64,000 bases of DNA from Niallia sp. XMNu-256 (GCF_036670015.1 NZ_CP137636.1:1776501-1840500), one strand, 5' to 3'. Shown: positions 50,660 through 59,958, counted from the first letter of the stretch. Program-made: numbers and translations. Notes: generated by a model from the letters alone, not told the origin.

Positions 50660-52198
50660 ATGTCAGATAAACTAGATCTTTCTAAATTCGAGAAGAAAAT
50701 TGAGATACGAAGTATTGAGTATAAAGATATTGATGACATCATCCAGTTACAATCGCTTTGTTTTCCCGGGATGGTTCCTTGGAATAGAGAGCATTTAGAA
50801 AGTCACCTTGAGCATTTTCCAGAAGGACAGATTTGTGCTGAATTTGAAGGGAAGATTATTGGCTCTTGTTCAAGTTTAATTGTCAATTTTGATGAGTACG
50901 ATGATCGACATACTTGGGATGATATTACCGACAATGGATATATCACAAATCATAATCCTGATGGTTATAATTTATACGGAATTGAGGTTATGGTCCATCC
51001 GGATTATAGAAGCCTGAAAATAGGTCATCGACTGTATGAAGCACGAAGAGAGCTAGCAAGATTGTTAAATCTAAAAAGCATTATTATTGGTGGGCGTATC
51101 CCTAACTATCATAAATATGCAGATGAGATGTCACCCCGCCAATATGTAGACCAAGTGAGACTTCATAAAATTTATGATCCTGTCTTATCCTTTCAGTTAT
51201 TAAATGAGTTTACCCTTATGAGAATTAATCCAAATTATTTACCGGATGATAAGGCCTCTCGCAAATATGCGACCTTAATGGAATGGAATAATGTTGATTT
51301 TCAATCGAAAACAAAGCGGTACTTCAAAACATCCTTCCCCGTTAGAATATGTGTGGTTCAATATAAAATGAAAAAGATTTCATCATTTGAAGAGTTTGCA
51401 AAACAGGTGGAGTATTACACAGACGTGGCTTCTGATGCAGGATCTGATTTTGCTGTCTTTCCGGAATTATTTACAACACAACTAATGTCGATTTCAAATG
51501 AAAAGATTCCAAGTAAAGCTGTACAGAGCTTGACACTATTTACAGAGGAATATATTAATTTGTTTACCGAGTTAGCGGTGAAATATAATGTAAATATTAT
51601 TGGTGGTTCGCATTTTGTAGAAGAAAAAGAAAAAATCTATAATATTGCGTATTTATTCCGCAGAGATGGAACAATTGAAAAGCAATATAAGCTTCATATT
51701 ACACCGAATGAAAGAAAATGGTGGGGCATTAGTCAAGGAGAGACGGTTAAGGTATTTGATACAGATTGCGGGAAAATTGCGATTCAGATTTGTTATGATA
51801 TCGAATTTCCTGAACTTGCGCGAATTGCAACCGATAAAGGAGCAAATATTATTTTTACGCCGTTTAATACGGAAGATCGCCAAGGCTACCTAAGGGTCCG
51901 ATATTGTGCACAAGCGAGAGCAGTTGAAAATCAAATTTATACGGTCATTGCCGGAACAGTTGGAAATTTACCAGAAACCGAAAATATGGATATTCAATAT
52001 GCTCAATCAGCGATTTTTGCACCGTCAGATTTTGAATTTGCTAGGGACGGAATTGTTGGACAATGTAACCCCAATATTGAAATGGTGGTCATTGGCGATG
52101 TTGATTTAGAAATTTTACGAAGACAACGCCAAAATGGGACCGTTCGTCAATTAAAGGACCGACGTAAAGATGTTTATACCATTCAATATAAAAAATAA
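50660..52198 (+). CDS. yhcX: GNAT acetyltransferase fused to carbon-nitrogen hydrolase
   Basis: 512 residues from the ATG after AAAGGAGTG. N-terminal GNAT domain (~15-190: IDDIIQLQSLCFPGMVPWNR, EVMVHPDYRSLKIGHRLYEA) and C-terminal nitrilase-superfamily domain (~225-510) with the Glu-Lys-Cys triad: FPELFTTQ (Glu), EKQYKLHITPNE (Lys), IQICYDIEFPE (Cys). Same fusion and length as B. subtilis YhcX. Probably hydrolyses an amide; the natural substrate is not settled. Confidence 0.95.
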   Translation: MSDKLDLSKFEKKIEIRSIEYKDIDDIIQLQSLCFPGMVPWNREHLESHLEHFPEGQICAEFEGKIIGSCSSLIVNFDEYDDRHTWDDITDNGYITNHNPDGYNLYGIEVMVHPDYRSLKIGHRLYEARRELARLLNLKSIIIGGRIPNYHKYADEMSPRQYVDQVRLHKIYDPVLSFQLLNEFTLMRINPNYLPDDKASRKYATLMEWNNVDFQSKTKRYFKTSFPVRICVVQYKMKKISSFEEFAKQVEYYTDVASDAGSDFAVFPELFTTQLMSISNEKIPSKAVQSLTLFTEEYINLFTELAVKYNVNIIGGSHFVEEKEKIYNIAYLFRRDGTIEKQYKLHITPNERKWWGISQGETVKVFDTDCGKIAIQICYDIEFPELARIATDKGANIIFTPFNTEDRQGYLRVRYCAQARAVENQIYTVIAGTVGNLPETENMDIQYAQSAIFAPSDFEFARDGIVGQCNPNIEMVVIGDVDLEILRRQRQNGTVRQLKDRRKDVYTIQYKK

Positions 52199-52388
52199 GC
52201 ATAAGACAGGGTTAGACAGCAAATAAACAAGGGGACGATTCTTAAATGTTTTCCAAATTTTTTATGGTAAATATTAAGGGAACTAGAGATCCGTCCTAAT
52301 CATTTCATAATGTGGTTGAACGACAAATTTAAGGGATCTGTTCCTAGTGTAGTGTACCCCCAAATCCCATTCGATATTCAATTAGGGG

Positions 52389-52420
52389 GCGCTATCCTCA
52401 AAAAAGGATAGCGCTCATTT
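52389..52420 (+). terminator. Terminator after yhcX
   Basis: GCGCTATCCT / AGGATAGCGC, 6-nt A-rich loop, then TCATTTTTC. Cassette-like GGGGGCGC at its left edge and AAGGGCCATTTAACGGAGG just after it. Confidence 0.75.
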
Positions 52421-52555
52421 TTCATTTAAGGGCCATTTAACGGAGGAAAAATACCAAGGAAAATTGAATACTTTAATTAACTAGATACTAGCTTTGTTTT
52501 TGGAGGATAAAAGGTGTAGAAATAAGCGATAAGGATATAAAAGGAGAAAATTATT

Positions 52556-52705
52556 GTGCCATGGATTGAATTCGCCGCAAAGAAATGTGGTAAGTTCGTA
52601 TTTGTTCAAAGAAAAAATATGATTGAGGACGAAAAGATAGCAATGGAATACCACAATCAATTAGTCAAGGACATTAAAAGTTCATTCATTGAAGAAAATC
52701 AATAG
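52556..52705 (+). CDS. Small protein, 49 aa
   Basis: GTG start after AAAGGAGAAA. PWIEFAAKKCGKFVFVQRKN, then MIEDEKIAMEYHNQLVKDIK. Soluble, mixed charge, helical C-terminus. Function unknown. Confidence 0.6.
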   Translation: MPWIEFAAKKCGKFVFVQRKNMIEDEKIAMEYHNQLVKDIKSSFIEENQ

Positions 52706-52844
52706 TTTTAAGTGGCTATATTGTAAAGGCATCCTTACTATTAAATGGAATAACTTTATTTAAACTACCATCCATTAGCACGATAGGGGTATGCATGTTT
52801 TAGTAAAGTGAGAATGGACAATAGCGGGTGAAGGAGGAAGTGGA

Positions 52845-54233
52845 ATGAACCATAGAATTGAAAAAGATACGCTTGGTGAAATCAAAGTTCCAGTGGATAA
52901 GCTATGGGGAGCGCAAACACAGCGCAGCAAAGAAAACTTTCCGATTGGTACTGAAATGATGCCGATTGAAGTCGTTCGGGCATTTGCTATTTTAAAGAAA
53001 AGTGCTGCGATCAGCAATCAGAAGCTTGGCAAATTATCAAAAGCGAAAGCGGAGGCGATTGTTCAAGCGGCAGACGAAATAATAGAAGGGAAATGGGATG
53101 AACATTTCCCCCTTGTTGTATGGCAAACAGGAAGCGGCACACAATCAAATATGAATGTGAATGAAGTCATTGCAAACCGGGGCAATCAAATCCTTGAAGG
53201 CGCAGGAAATAAAGATCGTCTTCATCCTAATGACGATGTCAATATGTCACAAAGCTCCAACGACACCTTTCCAACAGCCCTTCATATTGCAGGGGTTATT
53301 GCGATTGAAGACGAGTTGTTGCCTGCGTTAGGAAAATTAAAAGAAACGTTCAAACAAAAAGCCGAACAATTCAAGGATATTATTAAAATTGGCCGTACCC
53401 ACTTACAAGATGCGACACCGTTAACTTTAGGACAGGAAATAAGCGGGTGGCAGCGTATGCTTGAAAAGGATGGTCAAATGATTCAGGAAAGTGTTCAATA
53501 TATGAAGGAAATTGCCATCGGCGGCACGGCTGTCGGCACAGGGATTAACGCTCATCCAAAGTTCGGCGATTTAACAGCACAAGAAATTAGCCAGTTTACT
53601 GGAAAAATATTTACGTCAGCACCCAACAAATTTCATGCCTTAACCAGCCATGACGAAGTGGTATATACACACGGTGCATTAAAAGCACTTGCGGCAGATT
53701 TGATGAAAATTGCCAACGATGTTCGCTGGCTTTCAAGCGGTCCGCGCAGCGGTCTTGGTGAAATTTCGATTCCGGCAAATGAACCGGGAAGCTCAATCAT
53801 GCCAGGGAAGGTAAATCCAACACAAAGTGAAGCATTAACAATGGTTGTCACCCAAGTCATGGGCAATGATGCAACAATCGGCTTTGCCGCAAGTCAGGGA
53901 AATTTTGAGTTAAATGTATTTAAGCCGGTGATCATTTATAATCTTCTCCAGTCAACAAGACTATTGGCAGATTCGATAACCGCCTTTAATGATAAATGCG
54001 CTGTCGGCATTGAGCCAATTCATGAAAAAATACAATATAACCTGCAAAATTCGTTAATGCTGGTAACCGCATTAAATCCCCATATCGGCTATGAAAATGC
54101 GGCTAAAATTGCGAAACTCGCGCATAAAGAAGGCCTTACATTAAAAGAAGCAGCGTTGAAAACAGGCTTACTGACAGAAGAGCAATTCGATCAATTTGTG
54201 GATCCGGCGAAAATGATTGAACCGAAAGAGTAG
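52845..54233 (+). CDS. fumC: Class II fumarate hydratase
   Basis: 462 residues, full length. Fumarase/aspartase signature [11 protein letters not shown] with the catalytic Ser loop at about residues 316-326, plus [14 protein letters not shown] and [15 protein letters not shown] with the active-site His. It interconverts fumarate and malate in the TCA cycle as an iron-free tetramer. B. subtilis calls the orthologue citG. GAAGGAGG ribosome site. Codon use is slightly GC-richer than its neighbours, consistent with high expression. Confidence 0.97.
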   Translation: MNHRIEKDTLGEIKVPVDKLWGAQTQRSKENFPIGTEMMPIEVVRAFAILKKSAAISNQKLGKLSKAKAEAIVQAADEIIEGKWDEHFPLVVWQTGSGTQSNMNVNEVIANRGNQILEGAGNKDRLHPNDDVNMSQSSNDTFPTALHIAGVIAIEDELLPALGKLKETFKQKAEQFKDIIKIGRTHLQDATPLTLGQEISGWQRMLEKDGQMIQESVQYMKEIAIGGTAVGTGINAHPKFGDLTAQEISQFTGKIFTSAPNKFHALTSHDEVVYTHGALKALAADLMKIANDVRWLSSGPRSGLGEISIPANEPGSSIMPGKVNPTQSEALTMVVTQVMGNDATIGFAASQGNFELNVFKPVIIYNLLQSTRLLADSITAFNDKCAVGIEPIHEKIQYNLQNSLMLVTALNPHIGYENAAKIAKLAHKEGLTLKEAALKTGLLTEEQFDQFVDPAKMIEPKE

Positions 54234-54356
54234 AACAGAAGTGAAAAACTATATATCCATCTTTAAACAGTCAAAGTGACCACTGTATCGACATTTCTAA
54301 GTCTTCGGAGAGGATACAGGGATGTCGAGTTATCAAGTGGGACTTAAATAGAACCA

Positions 54357-54382
54357 TAAAAAGCTGCAACCGCAGCTTTTTA
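54357..54382 (+). terminator. Terminator downstream of fumC
   Basis: AAAAAGCTGC / GCAGCTTTTT with a 4-nt loop. The 120-bp stretch between the stop codon and this stem has no gene. Confidence 0.85.
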
Positions 54383-54434
54383 TAATTATGGGATTAAAGT
54401 GGGCAGGTTGATGTAAGAAGGTTATTATGTATTA

Positions 54435-54647
54435 ATGAATAATAAATTAGTAAAAGCAACAAGTGTTGATGCACATCTTAATTATAAATATGCAGGCTCA
54501 GGCCTGTGTACATTGTTGGAAAAATATAAAGAGTACAATACAAACACAGCAATTTGTGGTCATAAACACATCGTATATCGCTTATTATTAAATAAAGTGG
54601 GCTACAAAGTTCATTCTGCCTTGGATACTATTGTATTAGCTAATTAG
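54435..54647 (+). CDS. Doubtful 70-aa ORF
   Basis: NKLVKATSVDAHLNYKYAGS, then CTLLEKYKEYNTNTAICGHK. Some protein-like character, but the AGAAGG site is 14 bases away, and a cassette-like GTGGGCAGGTTGATGTAAG lies directly upstream. May be a relic. Confidence 0.35.
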   Translation: MNNKLVKATSVDAHLNYKYAGSGLCTLLEKYKEYNTNTAICGHKHIVYRLLLNKVGYKVHSALDTIVLAN

Positions 54648-54746
54648 ACTGGTTAGAAATTTAGGAAAAAATAAAGTGCCATACGGAAATTATTGTTAAA
54701 CAAGATTTTAATCCTGTTTCTGTTAAAAGTGCTAAGGAGGATTCAT

Positions 54747-55202
54747 TTGAAAAGAACAATAAAAATAATTATTGTTATCCTAATTGCTATTCTTATATTT
54801 TTGGGCGGTTATTTTACTGGTATCAATAATAGGGAGGCCTTAGGGGAAATAAGAATAGGGTATCAAAATAGTGTTAATCCAAATGAAATTGATTACCCTA
54901 CTATTTTCACAGATACGAAAAATCCAACCATTGTTCACAACTTCATAATGATATACTTACAGAAAGAGAAGATAGAGAAGATGGAGAACGTGGTTATTGA
55001 TGTGGAAAATCCAGATATTTTTATTTTGGTGCTGAACCCAAAGCTATCGGTTGGGTTAATCGATTCTAGAGTATGGTTCACTAATGAAGGTGCCATAATT
55101 GCTGAACGTAGTGGAGAAAGCTGGGACCAAGTAGAATATTTTAAAATTGATGAAATGGACACTAACTATATCAAGGAAATGATTGATTACAAAGAAGGAT
55201 GA
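54747..55202 (+). CDS. Membrane-anchored protein, 151 aa
   Basis: TTG start after CTAAGGAGGA. One N-terminal helix (IKIIIVILIAILIFLGGYFT), then an extracytoplasmic domain with TIFTDTKNPTIVHNFIMIYL and DIFILVLNPKLSVGLIDSRV, WFTNEGAIIAE. No family recognised. Confidence 0.72.
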   Translation: MKRTIKIIIVILIAILIFLGGYFTGINNREALGEIRIGYQNSVNPNEIDYPTIFTDTKNPTIVHNFIMIYLQKEKIEKMENVVIDVENPDIFILVLNPKLSVGLIDSRVWFTNEGAIIAERSGESWDQVEYFKIDEMDTNYIKEMIDYKEG

Positions 55203-55335
55203 CATTCTTTAGACCAAGTAGGGTTAACGGACTTTTGTGGAATTGGTTTGATATTCTTAAGCATTGTCATTGATTATGAATTGTTTAATTTAGTTTACTA
55301 TTATTAGAATAGTGAAATATTACACTTGAATTTTA

Positions 55336-55412
55336 AGGTGCGTTGATCCAGGCAGTCAACCGCCTTTCTTGTTAAATTCCTTATTGAACAAACGGGGCAG
55401 AATACTTTAACA
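55336..55412 (+). repeat. Intergenic cassette copy
   Basis: TAAGGTGCGTTGATCCAGG, CAGTCAACCGCC, TTTCTTGTTAAATTC, CTTATTGAACAAACGGGG, CAGAATACTTTAACAAAG, then ATGGTATGTTTATAT before the lipoprotein relic. Confidence 0.65.
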
Positions 55413-55473
55413 AAGTGTTTGGGTTTTATGGTATGTTTATATAGTGCGTAGTTTATAAAGGGGAAGAATAAAA

Positions 55474-55954
55474 TTGAGAAAAATGATTAAGTTTTTGCTC
55501 TTATCACTATTGGTAATGCTTTTTTAAAATGGGTGTAATTCATTTGACACAAATATAAAGAATGATATTTTTCAATTTAAAGATTCGTTCGTTGGTGATA
55601 ACAGTACAATAGGAAACATTGCTAATCAAAATATCAGGTGCAGAGCATTTAAACGGTTTTGAACTTAAAACAAATGAAGAACCGTATTGAATAACCTTAA
55701 TTTATGATTGGATAGGATCAGAGCAAGAGTACAAAAAAACAGTGATATCCAATGCAACAATTTTATTTACATTAGTTAAAAATGTTGATTGGGTAACATT
55801 TGATTCCGATATCCGTGAATATACAATTAAGAGAGAAAATCTACAAGAATGGTATGGTAAAGAATTAAGCAAGGTCCAAAACGAGGATGAACTTAGAAAA
55901 CTTATACAAGAATATTTAGAAGACGAAAACAAAGTTAATCAGTTATTAAAATAA
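55474..55954 (+). pseudogene. DUF4825 lipoprotein pseudogene (paralogue of 23.29 kb)
   Basis: Same TTG start, ribosome site and sequence as the gene at 23291-23770 (LRKMIKFLLLSLLVMLF), but with a TAA before the lipobox (NGCNS), a frameshift near AATCAAAATATCAGG, and a TGA after AACCGTAT. The last 70 codons are intact (NATILFTLVKNVDWVTFDSD..., DENKVNQLLK) and begin with an ATG lacking a ribosome site. Decayed duplicate. Confidence 0.9.
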
Positions 55955-56208
55955 CGGGTAATTAAATTTCACAAAAAGCCTGTCTAGTAATCTTTGGCAG
56001 CCATTTTATATTTTTACAATCATTAACTGTTTATCTTGTTATTTTATAAGGTACTTGAGTGGTTTCGTATCCCTTTACTACCATTAATCAGGCTTAACAG
56101 GCAGGAAGACATTCACCTTTAAATTCTAAAAAGAAGCTAGGTGGGGGATTAACTGCCTGTAAAACTCTGAATGGTGAAATTAGATTTATTTTTTGGCTTT
56201 AGCCCTTA

Positions 56209-56275
56209 ATAAATCAATCAGGCTCTGCGTGACTAACCATCAGTGGGGGGAAAGAAAACCCCCATTGATGGAGGT
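56209..56275. repeat. Terminator hairpin within an element shared with 49.1 kb
   Basis: CAATCAGGCTCTGCGTGACT, AACC, then the hairpin CCATCAGTGGGGG / CCCCCATTGATGG. It serves as terminator of the dioxygenase gene, which ends at 56283. The 55.97-56.0 kb segment before it resembles the terminator at 27.15 kb. Confidence 0.65.
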
Positions 56276-56282
56276 TTTACTT

Positions 56283-57197
56283 TTATTGATTGACCTTTTC
56301 ATGATCCTCAATGATCAACTTACCATGTTTCCCCCAACCAGGCTCCGGAGTTCCTCCCCATTCATCAAGTGTGATCTTACTTGGTTCCAAGCGACGTGGT
56401 TCCCTTGCTCCTTCTTCCGGGAATTCCTCCATCCCTTGGCTATATTCAAGCGTTAAGCCATCAGGATCAGCAAAGTAAAGGAAAATACTGCTAGATGGAT
56501 GATGTTTTCCTGGTCCGAAAAGAATGGGAACATTTGCATCATTCAATCGATTCACTTGAATACCAATATCATCAACCCTTTCAGCTTGGTAAGCAAGATG
56601 ATTCAATTTATTTTCAGAACCTTTCGTAAGGGCAAAGTCATGGTGATAGGGTGAAGGGAACGCTCTTAACCATGCCCATGCCGTTTCTCTACCAGAGAAA
56701 TCGGATACCCTGAAGTGTAAAGTATTAGTGAAAAAGTCTAATAGCTCATCAAATTTATTTGTTTCATATACAACATGTAAAAATCTAGTGATTCTTGCTT
56801 TTTTAGGAACAAATGGTGACCCCATTTGCATCATTTCAACATAGAATTCATAGGTTACGCCTAAATGCGGATCTTTAAATCGCAATGTTCTACCTTGAGC
56901 CAAACTTTGTGTTTCTTTTGCGCTTAATTCTACTGGATCTAAACCTTTTTCTGTTAAATAATCGAAAACACCTTGAAATTGATCAGCTTTTTCAAGTTCA
57001 TAAGCAACTCTCTTCAAACCTGCTTCTTGTGCTTGTTCAAGAATCAAATTATGATGGTCTCTACTGCTTCTTAAGAATACAATTTCACCTTGGCGTTCAA
57101 CAAATTGCATTCCAACAATATCCTCATAAAACTTAACTGATTTATCAAGATCTGTTACATTTAACACAACATAACCTAATTTTTTATAACGAATCAT
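56283..57197 (-). CDS. Extradiol ring-cleavage dioxygenase (VOC superfamily)
   Basis: 304 residues, two pairs of VOC modules. First pair: LGYVVLNVTDLDKSVKFYED. Second, catalytic pair: His in ITRFLHVVYETNKFDELLDF, His in KLNHLAYQAERVDDIG, Glu in FADPDGLTLEYSQGMEEF, the 2-His-1-carboxylate iron site of catechol 2,3-dioxygenases. Cleaves a catechol-like ring next to its hydroxyls. Divergent from a LysR gene, the usual set-up for an inducible catabolic enzyme. No downstream pathway genes seen. Confidence 0.9.
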   Translation of the reverse strand: MIRYKKLGYVVLNVTDLDKSVKFYEDIVGMQFVERQGEIVFLRSSRDHHNLILEQAQEAGLKRVAYELEKADQFQGVFDYLTEKGLDPVELSAKETQSLAQGRTLRFKDPHLGVTYEFYVEMMQMGSPFVPKKARITRFLHVVYETNKFDELLDFFTNTLHFRVSDFSGRETAWAWLRAFPSPYHHDFALTKGSENKLNHLAYQAERVDDIGIQVNRLNDANVPILFGPGKHHPSSSIFLYFADPDGLTLEYSQGMEEFPEEGAREPRRLEPSKITLDEWGGTPEPGWGKHGKLIIEDHEKVNQ

Positions 57198-57365
57198 TTA
57201 ACCCTCTCCCTTTTGTAATTAAAGATTTATCTGTTTAATTATATTTTCGTAGATTTACAATCATTTGATCGGGTATACAGTTGCAAAGAAGTGTAATGAT
57301 AACTGCTTCTAAAGTTAATTTACCTTATATAAATGGTATAAACAATTCCGATTAACACGTTATTC

Positions 57366-57380
57366 ATTCCAATATGGAAT
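57366..57380. promoter_or_regulatory. LysR-type half-site palindrome
   Basis: ATTCC-AATAT-GGAAT, 15 bp, 21 bp before the lysR start in the 204-bp divergent spacer. Position suits autoregulation; assignment is inferred from symmetry only. Confidence 0.45.
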
Positions 57381-57401
57381 AAATAGGAGGGGATTTAGAT
57401 T

Positions 57402-58316
57402 ATGGATATTGAACAATTAAAATATGTAATGGCAGTTGTAAAACATCAACATTTAACGAATGCATCTTATGAAGTCTCGATATCACAGTCTTCATTATCC
57501 AAACGCTTAAAAAAAGTGGAAGAAGAACTGGGCGGGGTTCAACTGTTTGATCGCACGACGCGAAACGTTAAACTGACGGCTGCTGGTCAAGAGTTTTCAA
57601 AATATGCCAGCCGCATTATTGCCGAATATGAAAATATGATGTCTGCAATGAAGGAATTCACCTTAATTGAACATGGGAGTCTTTCAATAGGTACTATTCC
57701 TGTTTATAGCAGTAGGGGACTCATTTCACTTTTTACCTCTTTTCAAAAAAAATATCCAGGAATTCAGTTAGAAATTAAAGAGAAATTGACAAATGAACTG
57801 ATCGATCTTCTCAAGCAATCAAAATTAGATATGGCTATTATTGCTCTTCCTGTTGATATGAATCCTTTAAATACATTTACAACTTATCCGATGATTGAAG
57901 ATGAAGTGGTTTTAATTACCCACAAATCTCACCCGTTTGCCAAGAAACGCTCGATTAACCTATCTGAAGCTGCAAATCAAAACTTTATCTTTATAAATCA
58001 AGCGAGTACACTGTATCAAATTTGTATGGATGCTTGTAAAAAAGCAGGCTTTACACCCAAAATTACATATGAAAGCAGTCAAATTGATATCATTGCAGGA
58101 CTAGTTGAAGAGGGATTAGGAGTTTCGTTAATCACATTGCGAGAAGCCAAGTTTTCTAACCAAACCGATATTGCCATAGTACGACTAGAGACAACGGTTA
58201 AGCACACAACTGCTCTTGCCATCCGTAGCCGATTAAATCAATCAAATGCAATGAAGGCATTCGTTAAACACTCTTTAGAATGGAGTGAAACTGAAGATAA
58301 GTACTTAGAAAAATAA
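57402..58316 (+). CDS. LysR-family transcriptional regulator
   Basis: 304 residues, normal length. N-terminal winged helix (LKYVMAVVKHQHLTNASYEV, SISQSSLSKRLKKVEEELGG, LFDRTTRNVKLTAAGQEF) and a periplasmic-binding-like effector domain (IGTIPVYSSRGLISLFTSFQ; EDEVVLITHKSHPF). AGGAGGGG ribosome site. Probably activates the divergent dioxygenase gene in response to an aromatic ligand, and the GNAT gene behind it. Its 3' end is copied as relics at 1.4 and 3.95 kb. Confidence 0.93.
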   Translation: MDIEQLKYVMAVVKHQHLTNASYEVSISQSSLSKRLKKVEEELGGVQLFDRTTRNVKLTAAGQEFSKYASRIIAEYENMMSAMKEFTLIEHGSLSIGTIPVYSSRGLISLFTSFQKKYPGIQLEIKEKLTNELIDLLKQSKLDMAIIALPVDMNPLNTFTTYPMIEDEVVLITHKSHPFAKKRSINLSEAANQNFIFINQASTLYQICMDACKKAGFTPKITYESSQIDIIAGLVEEGLGVSLITLREAKFSNQTDIAIVRLETTVKHTTALAIRSRLNQSNAMKAFVKHSLEWSETEDKYLEK

Positions 58317-58388
58317 TTGCACGTCACGCTAGACTATAACAATGAAGTTCCATGAAAAACAACAAGATAATAGGTCAAGGAGAATCAT

Positions 58389-58898
58389 ATGCTAACGATT
58401 TTACAAGAAGAACAATTTGAAGATCTTTATCAATTAATTGAAGAGTCTTTTCCTAGTGATGAATATAGGCCCTACCAAACACAACGTGCATTACTTTCTC
58501 ATCCTAACTATCAAATTTATGTTTATAAAAAAGATCATGAGCTTGCTGCTTTTTTTGCCGCATGGAAAGGCCCACATTTTATCTTCCTAGAGCATTTTGC
58601 TGTTAAAGCGAGCTTTCGAAATGGTGGCTTAGGGTCGAAACTACTCCAAGTATTTCTTAAGCAGCAGAAAAAACCTATCGTGCTTGAAATCGAACCACCA
58701 GAGGGAGAGATTGAAAAAAGACGAGCTAGTTTTTATGAACGGAATGGTTTTATCCTTAGTCAGTGGGGGTATTTTCAGCCAGCACTCGCAAAAGAGCAAA
58801 GTCCGGTTTCACTTGTATTAATGTCTTACCCGGAGCCATTAAAAGAACAAGAATATCAATCCTTTAAAAATTGGGTATTTAAACATGTCTATTCATAA
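58389..58898 (+). CDS. GNAT N-acetyltransferase
   Basis: 169 residues, ATG after CAAGGAGAA. FPSDEYRPYQTQRALLSHPN, HFAVKASFRNGGLGSKLLQV (acetyl-CoA loop R-N-G-G-L-G), EIEPPEGEIEKRRASFYERN. The ExxxEKRRxxFYxRxGF block is found in acetyltransferases acting on small amines. 72 bp behind lysR in the same direction, so possibly co-transcribed. A 3' copy of this gene is the relic at 913-1233. Confidence 0.92.
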   Translation: MLTILQEEQFEDLYQLIEESFPSDEYRPYQTQRALLSHPNYQIYVYKKDHELAAFFAAWKGPHFIFLEHFAVKASFRNGGLGSKLLQVFLKQQKKPIVLEIEPPEGEIEKRRASFYERNGFILSQWGYFQPALAKEQSPVSLVLMSYPEPLKEQEYQSFKNWVFKHVYS

Positions 58899-59410
58899 TA
58901 TGGATTTTTGTTGATGTTAAATTTGCGTTTTCCAAGCGTTACCTTATAAAAAACACGAATTAATGTGAGTACAGATTGCAATTTTTAATGGATTAATCCA
59001 CCACTTCTACTATTAATGAACCAAGTTGTTATATCGAAACCATCATCTTAATTAGTAACAATGGACAAGTACGCTTTTTCATTAAAGGGCTTTCTTACAC
59101 CGCAACCTTAGTTAAAAGAGGTCATGTTAATTTTTCAAGAAGATTGTTGAATACCAATTAGTCTAATTCCTCGGTAAAAATGTTGAGAAATTAGACTTTT
59201 ATTAATTTCTCAAAATCTATTTTTGTTGACATTACTTCAATGGTAATCGCGTTGACAATAAGTGGTAAATTCATGACAAGAGGTGGAGGATCGACCATCC
59301 GAAAGCTCCGAGATTTGAATCCTTTCCATTAATTATCGATATACAACGTCGATTATTATATTTGCTTTGACGGCTTTCTTGCATAAGGAAGCACCCAAAC
59401 TTTATGTAAC
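58899..59410. other. Spacer with a hairpin and cassette-like tail
   Basis: Starts with the same post-GNAT sequence as at 1.25 kb. Holds a cassette-like CATTAAAGGGCTTTCTTACA near 59.08 kb and an AATTAGGC-type hairpin (AGTCTAATTCCTC / GAGAAATTAGACT, 59160-59199). No gene. Confidence 0.5.
59160..59199. terminator. AATTAGAC-type hairpin
   Basis: AGTCTAATTcCTC / GAGaAATTAGACT followed by TTTTATT. Diverged member of the hairpin family at 9.89, 12.8 and 35.27 kb. Confidence 0.65.
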
Positions 59411-59554
59411 GAGGAGGAATTTATCGGAAGAGTCTTTATCCCACCTTTTCGGGAAGAAGGTAAAAAACAGCCACCATATGCTTATTTATTCCATAACGTT
59501 CAGGTCTCTATTATTGATAAAGATATGTCTTTTTTTATCCGCTTCAGGTCATAA
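59411..59554 (+). pseudogene. Coding relic of unknown protein
   Basis: Frame reads EEEFIGRVFIPPFREEGKKQ, then PPYAYLFHNVQVSIIDKDMS and FFIRFRS; GAGGAGG lies at its start but no start codon follows it. A competing frame (59367-59594) is less protein-like. Probably a 3' relic of an unidentified gene. Confidence 0.35.
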
Positions 59555-59609
59555 CTATGTTAGAGGTTTTTTAGCAACTGTACAATACTTTTAGTTTGGG
59601 GGAGAAAAA

Positions 59610-59942
59610 ATGCCTTATATAAACGTTTTAGGACATGGAACCTTTGAAGTGGAAGAAGGAAAAAAGCTGGTGCTGGCATTGGAGGATCAAGGCATACATA
59701 TTCTTCATCGCTGTGGAGGACAGGCAAAATGTACAACCTGTAGAGTAGAAATACTCGCAGGTAACTACTGTGATCTTACCGTAATTGAAAAAGAGGCGTT
59801 TCAGACTAAGGGGATCGAGGGAGTCATTGAAGATAATTTACGTTTATCTTGTCAGATTCGTATTACGGAAGACCTAACTGTTCGCCCCATCCTAACAGCA
59901 GAAAGTTCCGGTCTTGATGCGGGGCCTAGACCGACTGAATAA
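59610..59942 (+). CDS. [2Fe-2S] ferredoxin, plant/adrenodoxin-like fold
   Basis: 110 residues with the cluster ligands Cys35, Cys41, Cys44 (HRCGGQAKCTTCRV) and Cys81 (RLSCQIRI), spacing C-x5-C-x2-C-x36-C. Beta-grasp strands INVLGHGTFEVEEG at the start. A one-electron carrier in the cytoplasm; no partner oxidoreductase in sight. ATG after TTGGGGGAG. Terminator follows. Confidence 0.93.
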   Translation: MPYINVLGHGTFEVEEGKKLVLALEDQGIHILHRCGGQAKCTTCRVEILAGNYCDLTVIEKEAFQTKGIEGVIEDNLRLSCQIRITEDLTVRPILTAESSGLDAGPRPTE

Positions 59943-59958
59943 ATAGCTTGCCGAAATT

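Noticed and set aside
59367-59594. 75-codon plus frame
   Set aside because: A second frame in the same DNA (IGRVFIPPFREEG) is more protein-like; this one has no ribosome site.
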